From positions 1-25,517 of the forward strand of contig CAZELI010000030.1 in assembly GCA_964512985.1 (NCBI GenBank): DNA of 25,517 bases. Reading direction: 5' to 3'. This stretch comes from CAYPGT01 sp964512985 (GTDB lineage Bacteria > Cyanobacteriota > Vampirovibrionia > LMEP-6097). The position numbers and the translations under genes were made by a program. Below the pieces are notes generated by a model that made no database searches, was not told the DNA's origin, and saw nothing but the letters and a program-made list of their open reading frames with translations. Shown in pieces: positions 7,250 to 15,550 of the stretch (position 1 is its first letter; every line of letters starts with the position of its first letter).

Positions 7250-7838
7250 GAAAATTCCCCAATATCTTATGACCATACTCAGAAAGAATAGACTCAGGGT
7301 GATATTGGACAGCTACAAGTGTTGGGTATTTACGATGTGAGAGAGCCATGACTAGACCATCATTTACAGTTTCAGCTAGTAGAATCAAATCAGGTGCATT
7401 TTTAAGAGATTCGCGATCTACTACTAATGAATGATAGCGAGTAGCAATAAATTTTTTAGGTATATCTTTGAAAATAGGATGCTTCTCCGAGTGAACTATT
7501 TCACTAGTCTTACCGTGCATTAATTCTGGAGCATGCACAACCTTAGCTCCATAAACTTCACCCATCGCTTGCATACCAAGACAAACTCCGAAGATAGGAA
7601 TCTTTCCAGCTAAACTTTTGATGATCTCAATACTGATTCCAGAATCTTTAGGTTTACCTGGACCTGGAGAAATCAATATATGAGAGGGGTTGATCTCGTT
7701 AAGAATTCTCTTTATGCATTCTTCTTTAGTGAAGGCATCGTTGCGTATAACCTCAGTCTCTGCACCAAGCTCACCCAAATACTGCACTAGGTTATAAGTG
7801 AAGCTGTCGTAGTTGTCGATGACTAATACTTTTGGCAT
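7230..7838 (-). CDS. trpG: Anthranilate / aminodeoxychorismate synthase glutamine amidotransferase
   Basis: Encodes 202 aa, the normal length for TrpG/PabA. Class I glutamine amidotransferase that supplies ammonia to chorismate-using partners (TrpE for tryptophan, PabB for folate). Visible: N-terminal VLVIDNYDSFTYN, oxyanion segment SPGPGKP (58-64), nucleophile Cys86 in FGVCLGMQ, MHGK near 107, and the catalytic His180 and Glu182 in QYHPES. No trpE or pabB neighbour, so which pathway it serves, or whether both, cannot be decided here; pabA is an equally valid name. Start has no SD site but an extended -10 (TGCTAAAAT) ends 10 nt upstream. Converges on the 60-aa gene with a 20-bp overlap. Confidence 0.93.
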   Translation of the reverse strand: MPKVLVIDNYDSFTYNLVQYLGELGAETEVIRNDAFTKEECIKRILNEINPSHILISPGPGKPKDSGISIEIIKSLAGKIPIFGVCLGMQAMGEVYGAKVVHAPELMHGKTSEIVHSEKHPIFKDIPKKFIATRYHSLVVDRESLKNAPDLILLAETVNDGLVMALSHRKYPTLVAVQYHPESILSEYGHKILGNFLSLSIS

Positions 7839-7848
7839 TAGAAGAGTG

Positions 7849-7857
7849 ATTTTAGCA
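7849..7857 (-). promoter_or_regulatory. Extended -10 of trpG (TGCTAAAAT)
   Basis: On the minus strand TGC-TAAAAT ends 10 nt before the trpG ATG. It implies a leader of only a few nucleotides. The same TGC-TANNAT form precedes the genes at 10354, 22658 and 25466. Confidence 0.55.
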
Positions 7858-7877
7858 TTTACCGATACCCGGTAGCC

Positions 7878-7980
7878 GTCATCCTGAGGGAGGGCGAAGC
7901 CCGACCGTCAGGATCCACTATTAACTACGGTTATTTAGTGGATCCTGACGTCGCCTACTTCGTAGGCTCCTCAGGATGAC
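7878..7980. repeat. Palindromic repeat, copy 2 (103 bp)
   Basis: Outer arms GTCATCCTGAGG / CCTCAGGATGAC pair perfectly over 12 bp and inner arms GTCAGGATCCACTA / TAGTGGATCCTGAC over 14 bp. Lateral hairpins are GGGCGAAGCCC (left) and GCCTACTTCGTAGGC (right). It sits between fusA and trpG, both minus strand. Compared with copy 1 the right lateral hairpin has a compensating pair change (GCCTGC/GCAGGC to GCCTAC/GTAGGC), suggesting the fold matters. Confidence 0.92.
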
Positions 7981-8024
7981 AGATTACGGGTACTCGTTTG
8001 CAACAATAAGCAACAGTGATTTAA

Positions 8025-10139
8025 CTATGCAGCTGCCTTGGTCTTTTTACCTTTGATTTCCTCAGCTACGTTAGGAGGTACTTCTTCGTAAGAAGAGAAT
8101 TCCATTGTAAACGTACCTTGTCCTTTAGTTTTGTTACGGATGTCAGTTGCATAACCGAACATGTTTGCAAGTGGCACGTAAGTAGAAACGAAAGATACAC
8201 CTTTATCAGTTTCCATCTTCTCTACTCTACCGCGACGAGATGATATATCACCAATAACGTCACCCATGTAAGCTTCTGGAACTTCGATGTCTACTTTCAT
8301 TACCGGCTCAAGGATAATCGGCTTAGCTTTCTCTACACCTTCTTTAAGTGCCATAGAAGCAGCGATACCAAACGCCATCTCAGAAGAGTCTACCTCGTGG
8401 AATGAACCATGCTTAAGTGTTGCTTTAACACCAAGTAATTCATAACCCGCCATTACTCCACCAGTCATAGCTTCCTTCATACCTTTCTCAACTGCAGGGA
8501 TATATTCTCTAGGGATAATACCACCGACGATCTTGTTAACGAATATAAGAGGTGGATGATCTTCACCTTCTTCGTTCTTACCAATAGGTGCCGGTTCAAA
8601 ATCAATTACTACGTGTCCATATTGACCACGACCACCAGACTGCTTAGCATATTTCACATCAGCAGTAGAAGTGCCCTTGATTGTTTCACGGTAAGCTACT
8701 TGCGGTTTACCCACATCAGCTTCTACCTTAAACTCACGTCTAAGTCTATCAACCAGAATCTCCAAGTGCAATTCACCCATACCAGAGATGATAGTCTGAC
8801 TAGTCTCGTGATCTACTTTCACTCTGAATGTAGGATCCTCTTCAGCAAGCTTATGTAGACCAGAAGAAAGTTTCTCTTGGTCAGCTTTAGTTCTTGGTTC
8901 AATCGCTACAGAGATTACCGGTTCTGGAATATGAAGTGACTCAAGAATCACTTGTTTCTTCTCATCACATAATGTATCTCCTGTAGTAGTGTCCTTAAGA
9001 CCTACTATCGCACAAATATCACCAGCTCTGATCTCATCAATCTCAGTTCTGTCATCTGACTGTAATTTGATTAAACGAGACACACGCTCTTTAGCTTGTT
9101 TATTAGAGTTGTAAACGTAAGTACCAGATCCAATTACACCTGAATACATACGAATAAATGTTAGACGTCCTACAAACGGGTCAGTCATTACTTTAAACGC
9201 TAGACCTGCCATTGGAGCCTCATCATCACAAGGACGAACTACCTCGTTATCCTGAGAATCAAGACCTTTAATCTGCTCAACTTCAAGTGGATTAGGTAAA
9301 TAATCAACGATAGCGTCTAGAAGTTTTTGTACACCTTTATTCTTGAACGCACTACCACAAATCATAGGAATAACTTGTAACTTAATTACAGCACGACGTA
9401 GACCAATCTTAAGTTCTTCTTCAGTGAATGCATCTTCACCTTCTTCAAGGTACTTGTTCATCATTACATCATCGTTCTCTGCAATAGCTTCTACCAATTC
9501 AGTACGTAATGTTGCACATTTATCAGCGATATCAGCTGGGTAACCATCTGTAATAGTTGCTTCTTTACCCATCTCATCAGTATAAATATAAGTTTTCTTC
9601 TCTAATAGATCTACTACGCCCTGGAATTGATCTTCAGCTCCAATAGGCACTTGTAGGGGACGAGCATTCACACGCACGTCGTTGCGCATTTGTTGATGCA
9701 CTCTAAAGAAGTCAGCACCTTGTCTATCCATCTTATTAACGAAAACGATACGCGGTACTTTATAACGATCAGCTTGTCTCCAAACTGTTTTAGTTTGCGG
9801 TTGTACACCACCAACTGAACATAGAACAATAACCACACCATCAAGTACACGCATTGAACGCTCTACTTCTATAGTGAAGTCCACGTGACCAGGAGTATCG
9901 ATAAGGTTAATAAACTTACCTCTCCACTCAGTAGAAATCGCAGCAGCAGTAATCGTGATACCACGTTCTTTCTCTTGCTCCATCCAATCTGTTGTAGAAG
10001 TTCCTTCATGAACTTCACCAATCTTGTGAATCTTTCCTGAGTAGAATAAAACTCTCTCTGTAGTAGTAGTCTTGCCCGCGTCGATATGCGCTGCAATACC
10101 CATGTTTCTATAGTCTTCATATTTAACTTTACGTGCCAT
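8025..10139 (-). CDS. fusA: Elongation factor G
   Basis: Encodes 704 aa, full length. GTPase that drives ribosomal translocation and, with RRF, ribosome recycling. GTP-binding motifs: AHIDAGKT (17-24), switch segment EKERGITI (56-63), DTPGH (81-85) and NKMD (135-138). Domains II-V are intact, including SGMGELHLE and the C-terminal GDVIGDISSRRGR segment. The N-terminus and motif set fit ordinary EF-G rather than a tetracycline-resistance or LepA relative. An AAAGGA site lies shortly before the ATG, so this gene uses an SD site. It stands alone, away from rpsL, rpsG and tuf. Flanked on both sides by palindromic repeats. Confidence 0.98.
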   Translation of the reverse strand: MARKVKYEDYRNMGIAAHIDAGKTTTTERVLFYSGKIHKIGEVHEGTSTTDWMEQEKERGITITAAAISTEWRGKFINLIDTPGHVDFTIEVERSMRVLDGVVIVLCSVGGVQPQTKTVWRQADRYKVPRIVFVNKMDRQGADFFRVHQQMRNDVRVNARPLQVPIGAEDQFQGVVDLLEKKTYIYTDEMGKEATITDGYPADIADKCATLRTELVEAIAENDDVMMNKYLEEGEDAFTEEELKIGLRRAVIKLQVIPMICGSAFKNKGVQKLLDAIVDYLPNPLEVEQIKGLDSQDNEVVRPCDDEAPMAGLAFKVMTDPFVGRLTFIRMYSGVIGSGTYVYNSNKQAKERVSRLIKLQSDDRTEIDEIRAGDICAIVGLKDTTTGDTLCDEKKQVILESLHIPEPVISVAIEPRTKADQEKLSSGLHKLAEEDPTFRVKVDHETSQTIISGMGELHLEILVDRLRREFKVEADVGKPQVAYRETIKGTSTADVKYAKQSGGRGQYGHVVIDFEPAPIGKNEEGEDHPPLIFVNKIVGGIIPREYIPAVEKGMKEAMTGGVMAGYELLGVKATLKHGSFHEVDSSEMAFGIAASMALKEGVEKAKPIILEPVMKVDIEVPEAYMGDVIGDISSRRGRVEKMETDKGVSFVSTYVPLANMFGYATDIRNKTKGQGTFTMEFSSYEEVPPNVAEEIKGKKTKAAA

Positions 10140-10160
10140 GTTTTGTCCTTTTCTTCATTC

Positions 10161-10240
10161 TCGTCATCGCGAGGAGTCCGTCGAAACAAAGTGAAGACGG
10201 ACGACGTGGCGATCCAGTATAGACTGGACTACTGCGTCAA
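10161..10240. repeat. Palindromic repeat of a second type
   Basis: Begins CGTCATCGCGAGGAG and includes the inverted pair GTCCGTC / GACGGAC around AAACAAAGTGAA, then CGTGGCGATCCAGT and ACTGGA. Same general plan as copies 1 and 2 (GTCAT...GAGGAG...GATCCA) but a different sequence and a degenerate right end. It lies in the 214-bp gap between the divergent fusA and the gene at 10354; the rest of that gap is AT-rich and holds the promoters. Confidence 0.7.
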
Positions 10241-10337
10241 GGAATATTCTAGGGCTTTTTAAGCTTGTAATACAGTCTAATATATAATAACTAGATTATT
10301 TTAATAATCGAACTTCTGACAAGATAATCTAATGATT

Positions 10338-10346
10338 TGCTATTAT
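10338..10346 (+). promoter_or_regulatory. Extended -10 (TGCTATTAT)
   Basis: TGC-TATTAT ends 7 nt before the ATG at 10354, so transcription would start at or next to the A of ATG, giving a leaderless mRNA. No SD site is present. The same nine bases precede the gene at 22658. Confidence 0.55.
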
Positions 10347-10353
10347 TTGTAAT

Positions 10354-11604
10354 ATGATAACTGATCCAGCTCGTTTCATAAGCACAATAACAACCTTAAA
10401 TCTCGTCGAGAGATTTCTAAATGGTGACGCAGATGCCAAGGAGGCTCTTCCAGACCGCCTAAAAAATTTATTTGCAACTGGGAATAAAGAGACAGATCCC
10501 ACAATATATGCGGCTCTTGACAGGATAATTACAGCAGTAGTCAGTATGCATGCATTATCAAGAGACGCAGGCTCACGGTTAGCAACGGCTCCAACTGCTA
10601 TACAAAATAACGGAACTGCTCCCTTAGCTCATGACTCCGCTGAAATTCAACCTCACGAAAGATATTTTGATTTAATTAAAGTTTTGCCTGATCTAAGCCA
10701 CAAAGATCCAGAATTAGATCAAGCTACAAAAATCATTGGATTGTCTAAGGATTTTTACAATCGCAAAATGCAAAGTTTTTTCCGTGCGATATCCAATAAC
10801 TATCACTTGAAAGCCACCCCTGTTGAGCACCAAAGCATGGTAGCTAGAATTTTTGCAAAAGCAATCTATTTTGATAATCAACAAAATAGGAGTAAAGAAG
10901 TTACCGTGAAGAAGCTCGCTGCCAAAGTACTGCCAACAATGAGAACAGACCTTGCTGAACTAAATACTGAAGTGTCAGCGTTTAGTAGAGTAGGAAAAAG
11001 TTTTCGTCATTTACTTGAGAAGCTAGACTCCCAAGAATATAAACAGCTAAAGGTTTTATTTAGTGAATTTGCTGAAGAAGTATCAAAAGAAACTAATCCT
11101 AGAGAAGAACCAAGAGCTAATGGTCTTCCAGAAACTTCTTCCACTACTTACAGCACACGACTAAATTTAGCAGAAATTTTACCGAGATTAACAAAAGATA
11201 AGCTAGACAAATTAGCAGATATTTATAGGGTATTTAAAGAGAATTTGGAATCCACATTAAAGCCTTTCTTTGATGTACTGAGAAATCACAATAACGACTC
11301 TAATTTACGCCGCTTATCAACGAATCCAGACAATCTATTTGGAATGATAGTGAGGTTAATGTATCATGTTGGTGGGCAGGTTAACATCAAGGACCTTGGC
11401 CAAGCCATAGCTAATCAAACAACAAGGCAGCCTAAATCAGAACAATTATGCGTCAGCTCTCATGCTAAACACGCTATTGATGCTCTTAGTATCTTATCCG
11501 CAGATGAAAAACAACAAGTCTCAAACTCGCTGAGAGCATTTGTTAAGAAGTTGGAGGAAAACAATATTCTTGATAAAACTGACCCTATTCCACTTTCTCA
11601 GTAA
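10354..11604 (+). CDS. 416-aa protein, unknown, probably cytosolic
   Basis: Not recognised. No signal peptide or membrane segment; largely helical, basic, with many short amphipathic segments and a polar stretch (about 247-272, rich in E, P, S, T) that may be a linker between an N-terminal part (1-245) and a C-terminal part (273-416). One Cys only (in LCVSSHAKHA near residue 370). No catalytic motif seen. The start is the first ATG after a TGCTATTAT promoter. Its last 20 bp overlap the 3' end of the 747-aa secreted protein on the other strand. Could be an effector or structural protein; nothing in the sequence decides. Confidence 0.75.
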   Translation: MITDPARFISTITTLNLVERFLNGDADAKEALPDRLKNLFATGNKETDPTIYAALDRIITAVVSMHALSRDAGSRLATAPTAIQNNGTAPLAHDSAEIQPHERYFDLIKVLPDLSHKDPELDQATKIIGLSKDFYNRKMQSFFRAISNNYHLKATPVEHQSMVARIFAKAIYFDNQQNRSKEVTVKKLAAKVLPTMRTDLAELNTEVSAFSRVGKSFRHLLEKLDSQEYKQLKVLFSEFAEEVSKETNPREEPRANGLPETSSTTYSTRLNLAEILPRLTKDKLDKLADIYRVFKENLESTLKPFFDVLRNHNNDSNLRRLSTNPDNLFGMIVRLMYHVGGQVNIKDLGQAIANQTTRQPKSEQLCVSSHAKHAIDALSILSADEKQQVSNSLRAFVKKLEENNILDKTDPIPLSQ

Positions 11605-13828
11605 ACTTACCTGTCGGTGACTTGAATAAAATATCCCTATTTTTCGAACGGATATAATCGATAGCAGTTCCTATAAAATAACTAGCATTAACTTCGTGTA
11701 AAAGTATGTCCTTAATTTTTGGATATCTTTCTTCTGCGATTTGTAAATAGCGTTTTTTGCATTGTGTTTCAAGATCAAGTTCATTAGTGCATGTATTAGG
11801 AATAGCTGTCAAAGCTCCTAAAATAAAATTCTCATCTGCTTCACTTAGATTTAAGCTATCTGTTTTTCTGCCAATGAAATCAAATCTTAACCAAGAACGC
11901 ATTTCTCTAGTTGGAGGAAATGTATATGGATCAAACTCAGTTCTGATGTTGCTTGGCTTTAAACGGTCTTTTTTTATTTCAGTAGAGACTATAGTCGGAC
12001 AATCAGAGCAGGATACATTATTCGTAGCTGCACTTGCAGTCACAAGCTTAGATTCCAAGTAATGTCCGTAACTTCTTCCCTGAATAAAAGCATCTACATA
12101 TGATGAAAGCTCGCCATAAGGTCTTCCTTCTAGACTCAGTTTTTTTGACAATCTTCGTTCATAGCTTACATATGCTTGATTAAGTATGTTGAGGCTACGA
12201 GAATTATTTAATTTGAAATTAGCAGTTAAAAATACAGACCCCAGGAGATCTTCGGCATTCAAGTATTGTTGATTCAACTTTAAGTATTGTTGATTCAATC
12301 CCTTTAGCTCATTAATCGTAAATCTATTATGGTTAACTGCTTTGAAAGCATTTACAAAGAAGAAATCTGGTTTTAAAGTTATTTCAAATAAATTTGATAA
12401 AGGAGTTGTAGTATTAGAAAAATTTCTACTATTAATTTGAGATTCTGAATTTGTAGAAATATTTTTTATATAGTTAGAAAATGAATTATGATTGTTGTCT
12501 AAAATTGATAGCAAACACTTTGCCAGAAATTCTTTTACCATTAATTTTGTAGGTTCATCTGCTGAACCTTGAATTATTTGAATAAGATCTTTTTGAATTG
12601 TTTCTAGAGTTCTTTTACTTAAGTTTGTTTTTGCAGGGTAAAGGCTGATTGCATGATAATAACTTTCGTAATCACCTAATTGACCATTATAGTTTTGATT
12701 GACAATATTACGGAGTGCCACGATAAAAGCTAAATGATCATTTTCCTTTTGTCTTACGTATTTTTCTAAGTATGATAGATATTTATATAGATTTAAAAAA
12801 GATTTTTCTCTTAACTGATGATTTGGATTATTAATAGTTTCAATAAAAAAATCTACTAATTGAGAATTTATATTTTTGAAAAAATTTGCTGTAGTAGTTA
12901 GTGAATGTTTGGAATTAAGTATTCGATTTAAAGATAAAAACTCATTTATGTATGGGATAAATTTTTCTATTCTAGATCTATCACTACTGAAAGCTAACTT
13001 TAGATTAAGAGCATTTTTGAGTATTGTCGTTTGAAAAAACTTTTCAAGTTCAGGTAGCGATCCTAAAACCAAATATTCTGGTGCTGGAATTTTAGTATCA
13101 AGTCTGTTCGCCTCAGAAGCTGTAAGAGCTAGTTTATGTAATTGATTATACCTGCTTGTTAAATGTAAACTACCTAAGCTTAAAGAGATTCTATTGATTT
13201 TCCCCAAATAACTAATATTGAAACTATTATAGTCTTGGAGAGAATTAAGCTCAGTGATTAATTTTTCGGAGAGTTTGGTTTGAAAAGTTTGGTGTATTGA
13301 ATGAAAAGTATCATCATATGGATCAAAGGGTGATTGAAAGCAAATTTCCTGAAACTTACGATTAGAGTCTGCGGTGCATAAATCCCTATAACTATTTATG
13401 CATTCAACAAGACTATCTATACCTGCATTATCATCAATTTTTTTATTGAGTATTTTTAGTTTATTAGTAAAATCTAGGACCGTTATGCCATTCTCTTTGT
13501 TAAAAGTTTTTATAAAACCTGGTATATAATTTTCTGCGTTTTTAACTTTTCGTAATCGATCTAGGTGGCTATTAAAAGATTCATATAAAGCGGGAAATGT
13601 AGGTGGAAGAAAAGTAGGACCGTGACCTCGAAACATACAAAAGAAAATATCTTGTAATTCTTTTTCTATTTCTAATTCTGGACCTTTTACCATTGACTCA
13701 GGAAGTGGTGGTGGTGGTGGTCTTAATTCATTTGACTCATGGGCTAAACCTACGCTTTGTACTGCTAAAAGTGTTGCTATAAATGGAGCAATATATTTGT
13801 CTCTCCAAGCTAGTGAACGAATTACCAT
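11585..13828 (-). CDS. Large secreted protein, unknown
   Basis: Encodes 747 aa. N-terminal basic segment plus hydrophobic core (APFIATLLAVQSVGLA, 14-29) is a likely signal peptide, followed by a proline run (RPPPPPLPES) and a long, mostly helical, Asn/Leu/Ser-rich body. Cysteines are few and partly paired (CSDC near 619; others near 65, 143, 150, 163), which would suit disulfides outside the cytoplasm. Around 12261-12302 a 21-bp unit is repeated in tandem, giving two NQQYL segments. No enzyme motif or known domain seen. No SD site, only AAGAAAG well upstream. A surface or exported host- or prey-interaction protein is a guess from export and lineage restriction. Confidence 0.75.
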   Translation of the reverse strand: MVIRSLAWRDKYIAPFIATLLAVQSVGLAHESNELRPPPPPLPESMVKGPELEIEKELQDIFFCMFRGHGPTFLPPTFPALYESFNSHLDRLRKVKNAENYIPGFIKTFNKENGITVLDFTNKLKILNKKIDDNAGIDSLVECINSYRDLCTADSNRKFQEICFQSPFDPYDDTFHSIHQTFQTKLSEKLITELNSLQDYNSFNISYLGKINRISLSLGSLHLTSRYNQLHKLALTASEANRLDTKIPAPEYLVLGSLPELEKFFQTTILKNALNLKLAFSSDRSRIEKFIPYINEFLSLNRILNSKHSLTTTANFFKNINSQLVDFFIETINNPNHQLREKSFLNLYKYLSYLEKYVRQKENDHLAFIVALRNIVNQNYNGQLGDYESYYHAISLYPAKTNLSKRTLETIQKDLIQIIQGSADEPTKLMVKEFLAKCLLSILDNNHNSFSNYIKNISTNSESQINSRNFSNTTTPLSNLFEITLKPDFFFVNAFKAVNHNRFTINELKGLNQQYLKLNQQYLNAEDLLGSVFLTANFKLNNSRSLNILNQAYVSYERRLSKKLSLEGRPYGELSSYVDAFIQGRSYGHYLESKLVTASAATNNVSCSDCPTIVSTEIKKDRLKPSNIRTEFDPYTFPPTREMRSWLRFDFIGRKTDSLNLSEADENFILGALTAIPNTCTNELDLETQCKKRYLQIAEERYPKIKDILLHEVNASYFIGTAIDYIRSKNRDILFKSPTGKFTEKVE
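12261..12302 (-). repeat. In-frame 21-bp tandem repeat
   Basis: Two adjacent 21-bp units (12261-12281 and 12282-12302) share AAGTATTGTTGATTCAA. They encode successive NQQYL segments in the 747-aa protein and keep its frame. Confidence 0.8.
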
Positions 13829-13910
13829 AATGTTATTTAAATATCTTTCTTAAAATAACATAAACACAGAGAAATATAAAGCCCCTAAGACTTCTTAGCT
13901 ATACGTATTG

Positions 13911-13916
13911 TATAAT
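13911..13916 (+). promoter_or_regulatory. -10 box upstream of the 343-aa gene
   Basis: Perfect TATAAT in the 120-bp gap between the divergent genes 11585-13828 and 13949. A small GGCG/CGCC hairpin (13929-13943) lies between it and the start. A second -10-like TATAAC (13935-13940) ends 8 nt before the TTG. Confidence 0.4.
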
Positions 13917-13948
13917 TGATGCCACTGAGGCGCGTATAACGCCTTATT

Positions 13949-14980
13949 TTGTTTGGAAATATATTGATAACAACAGTAAATAAACCAATAATCCCTCCAG
14001 CAGTACATCACCGATTTGCTGATATGGTTAATACGCACTCAGCTCTATCAATACGATCTGAGGATAACTCTAATTCACTATTTAAAGCATGCAAGCATTT
14101 GGCTAATAGTAAACCACTAAATACTACGGTTAACACTGTTAGTTTTGTTTCTTTAATAACCTTATTCACGTCCTCTATTCTTAATCTCGGTCTTACTAAA
14201 GAAACTTCCTTTAAGAAGAATTTTGATTTCTTTGCAGACTTCTCAAATAAAGCGTTTCAGATTCTTAATTCACTAAAAAACGTTTTTAATTTATTACCCA
14301 ACCATGATTACCTTAATACTTTCGGACATTTTACTGATATGGTGACACCGTTTTTTGTGGGGATGAAAGACTTCTATATAACTCGTGGATTACCTTTGGG
14401 GCTTTATACTGGAGCGCATACGGCTAATGTAATTAATGAGAAAAATATTTTTAGAAATTTTAGTGATCATATAAAACATCTACAACTCGCTGCTAAGAAA
14501 ACTTTTAACAACTTTAAAGCTAGTCCCTTAGTGGTTCTCCAGAGATTACTAGAACCACAGCGAGCAATGATGGGTGTTTTAGCATCTGTTTTCTGTTTAG
14601 CAGGATTTGCTTTGTTTAAACCATTAGAGTCTATGTTTGGTAAGCCAGGTCGAGCTGTGGCAGCGACTTTCAGAGATCTGGGTGGTATTTGTCAATCCTT
14701 TGAAGGTATGAAACCTGGGCATATGAGTTCAGGAAGAGTATTCTGGGGACTCTCTGCATATTCACAGTTTGCTGGCGTTCTGGCAAATCTACTAGCCGAG
14801 ACGTTCTTAAGTAAGTATAAGAGCGCACTTGATCCATTAAGTTTTGCTTTTAGTGGCTTAAATAGGTGGCTATTTAGAATCTCCAACGATCGTAAGGAAT
14901 CAGCTTTTCACAACAAGAGTTTTTCTTTAAAAAACCTACAGAAGAGTATTAATGGAGCCTTGAAGTATGCCTGGGCTTGA
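13949..14980 (+). CDS. Membrane-associated protein, family A member 1
   Basis: Encodes 343 aa from TTG (an in-frame TTG at 13964 is an alternative); no SD site. Hydrophobic segments at about 62-80 (TVSFVSLITLFTSSILNL), 205-225 (MMGVLASVFCLAGFALF) and 265-288, otherwise helical. I do not recognise a described family, but it aligns by eye with the 344-aa protein at 15787: a shared (F/I)Y..RG....G segment mid-protein and a later RDL.GG segment followed by a hydrophobic helix. No signal peptide; internal helices suggest a membrane protein or a membrane-inserting effector. Converges on the toxin gene at 14996 with a 15-bp gap. Confidence 0.75.
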   Translation: MFGNILITTVNKPIIPPAVHHRFADMVNTHSALSIRSEDNSNSLFKACKHLANSKPLNTTVNTVSFVSLITLFTSSILNLGLTKETSFKKNFDFFADFSNKAFQILNSLKNVFNLLPNHDYLNTFGHFTDMVTPFFVGMKDFYITRGLPLGLYTGAHTANVINEKNIFRNFSDHIKHLQLAAKKTFNNFKASPLVVLQRLLEPQRAMMGVLASVFCLAGFALFKPLESMFGKPGRAVAATFRDLGGICQSFEGMKPGHMSSGRVFWGLSAYSQFAGVLANLLAETFLSKYKSALDPLSFAFSGLNRWLFRISNDRKESAFHNKSFSLKNLQKSINGALKYAWA

Positions 14981-14995
14981 GGGAATCTCTTCTTA

Positions 14996-15250
14996 TTACT
15001 CATATATATCAGACCTGTGACCAACATCAAGTATATAAATAATCTTGTCGACTTCTTCAACTTTATATAAAATTCTATAATCACCCACTCTAATTCTAAA
15101 GCCGTCTCTTCCTTTTAGTTTTTTAAAACCCTGTGGGAAGGGGTCTGTCGATAGCTTTATGAAAGCTGCTTTTATTCTTTCAAAAACCACAGGGTCCAGT
15201 TTTACAAAAATTTTCTTTAATTGTTTTCTATACTCAAGCTTGTACTTCAT
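14996..15250 (-). CDS. RelE/ParE-superfamily toxin
   Basis: Encodes 84 aa, typical toxin length. The family pattern is plain: LKKI.VKLDP...RI...I..L at the start, DPFPQGFKKLKG in the middle, then FRIRVGDYRILYKV and the closing VGHRSDIYE. Arg52, Arg54 and Arg59 are the conserved basic residues of the RelE core, and His78/Arg79 lie in the VGHR motif. Such toxins cleave mRNA on the ribosome; ParE-type members target gyrase, and which applies cannot be settled here. The start overlaps the antitoxin stop by 4 bp (ATGA), the usual arrangement. Type II toxin-antitoxin module. Confidence 0.93.
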   Translation of the reverse strand: MKYKLEYRKQLKKIFVKLDPVVFERIKAAFIKLSTDPFPQGFKKLKGRDGFRIRVGDYRILYKVEEVDKIIYILDVGHRSDIYE

Positions 15251-15462
15251 TGAGATTGCTTTCTTTCTTCTTCAATTTCTTTAAAAAAACTGTCGTGGTC
15301 AACAAACTCTTCCTCAGCAGAAACAGCTTTATCATATGCTTGTATATCAGAATATTCTTCATATACTTTTTGCCAGTCGTAAAAAACATCAATAGGTACT
15401 ACAGCAAAAGCCTTCTCACCATCTTTATCTGAAAGAAATTGAATTTGTTTAGCTAGACCCAT
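15247..15462 (-). CDS. Antitoxin of the RelE-type module
   Basis: Encodes 71 aa. The layout (AFAVVPIDVFYDWQKVYEE, then DIQAYDKAVSAEEEFVDHD) matches the short antitoxins paired with RelE, in which VIP...Y..L is followed by a D..AYD.A......FV toxin-binding tail. I choose ATG 15462: an extended -10-like TGGCATAAT ends 6 nt upstream. The frame is open to a GTG at 15516, but that extra segment runs into tRNA-derived repeat sequence. Antitoxins of this sort bind the toxin and repress their own promoter; no operator is obvious beyond the palindrome at 15504-15516. Confidence 0.88.
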   Translation of the reverse strand: MGLAKQIQFLSDKDGEKAFAVVPIDVFYDWQKVYEEYSDIQAYDKAVSAEEEFVDHDSFFKEIEEERKQSQ

Positions 15463-15468
15463 ATTAAT

Positions 15469-15477
15469 ATTATGCCA
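15469..15477 (-). promoter_or_regulatory. Extended -10 of toxin-antitoxin operon (TGGCATAAT)
   Basis: TGG-CATAAT on the minus strand ends 6 nt before the antitoxin ATG at 15462. This supports the shorter start and implies a leaderless mRNA. Confidence 0.45.
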
Positions 15478-15503
15478 TTTAAAAGTAAACAGCTGGTAAA
15501 GAT

Positions 15504-15528
15504 GTGACCCGGTCACGGTTCAAGTCCA
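15504..15528 (+). repeat. Inverted copy of the tRNA-Val T-arm plus palindrome
   Basis: 15511-15528 (GGTCACGGTTCAAGTCCA) reproduces the T-arm of the nearby tRNA-Val in opposite orientation with one base missing, so it is an inverted repeat of 15564-15582. Its first six bases also form a palindrome with the preceding GTGACC (15504-15516). Lies 22-46 bp past the tRNA 3' end. Confidence 0.8.
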
Positions 15529-15550
15529 AGAATAGTATTGATTTGTATAG

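Noticed and set aside
8556..9850. Several open frames of 60-100 codons opposite or within fusA
   Set aside because: They lie inside a full-length conserved EF-G gene and have no family features; they are shadows of its codon pattern.
8025..10139. Tetracycline-resistance type (ribosome protection) protein
   Set aside because: Length, N-terminus and motifs match ordinary EF-G.
13919..13939. Six-codon upstream frame (MPLRRV) before the 343-aa gene
   Set aside because: No SD site and too short to support; likely chance within the promoter region.
15463..15516. Longer antitoxin start (GTG 15516)
   Set aside because: The added residues come from tRNA-derived palindrome sequence, and the extended -10 lies inside them.
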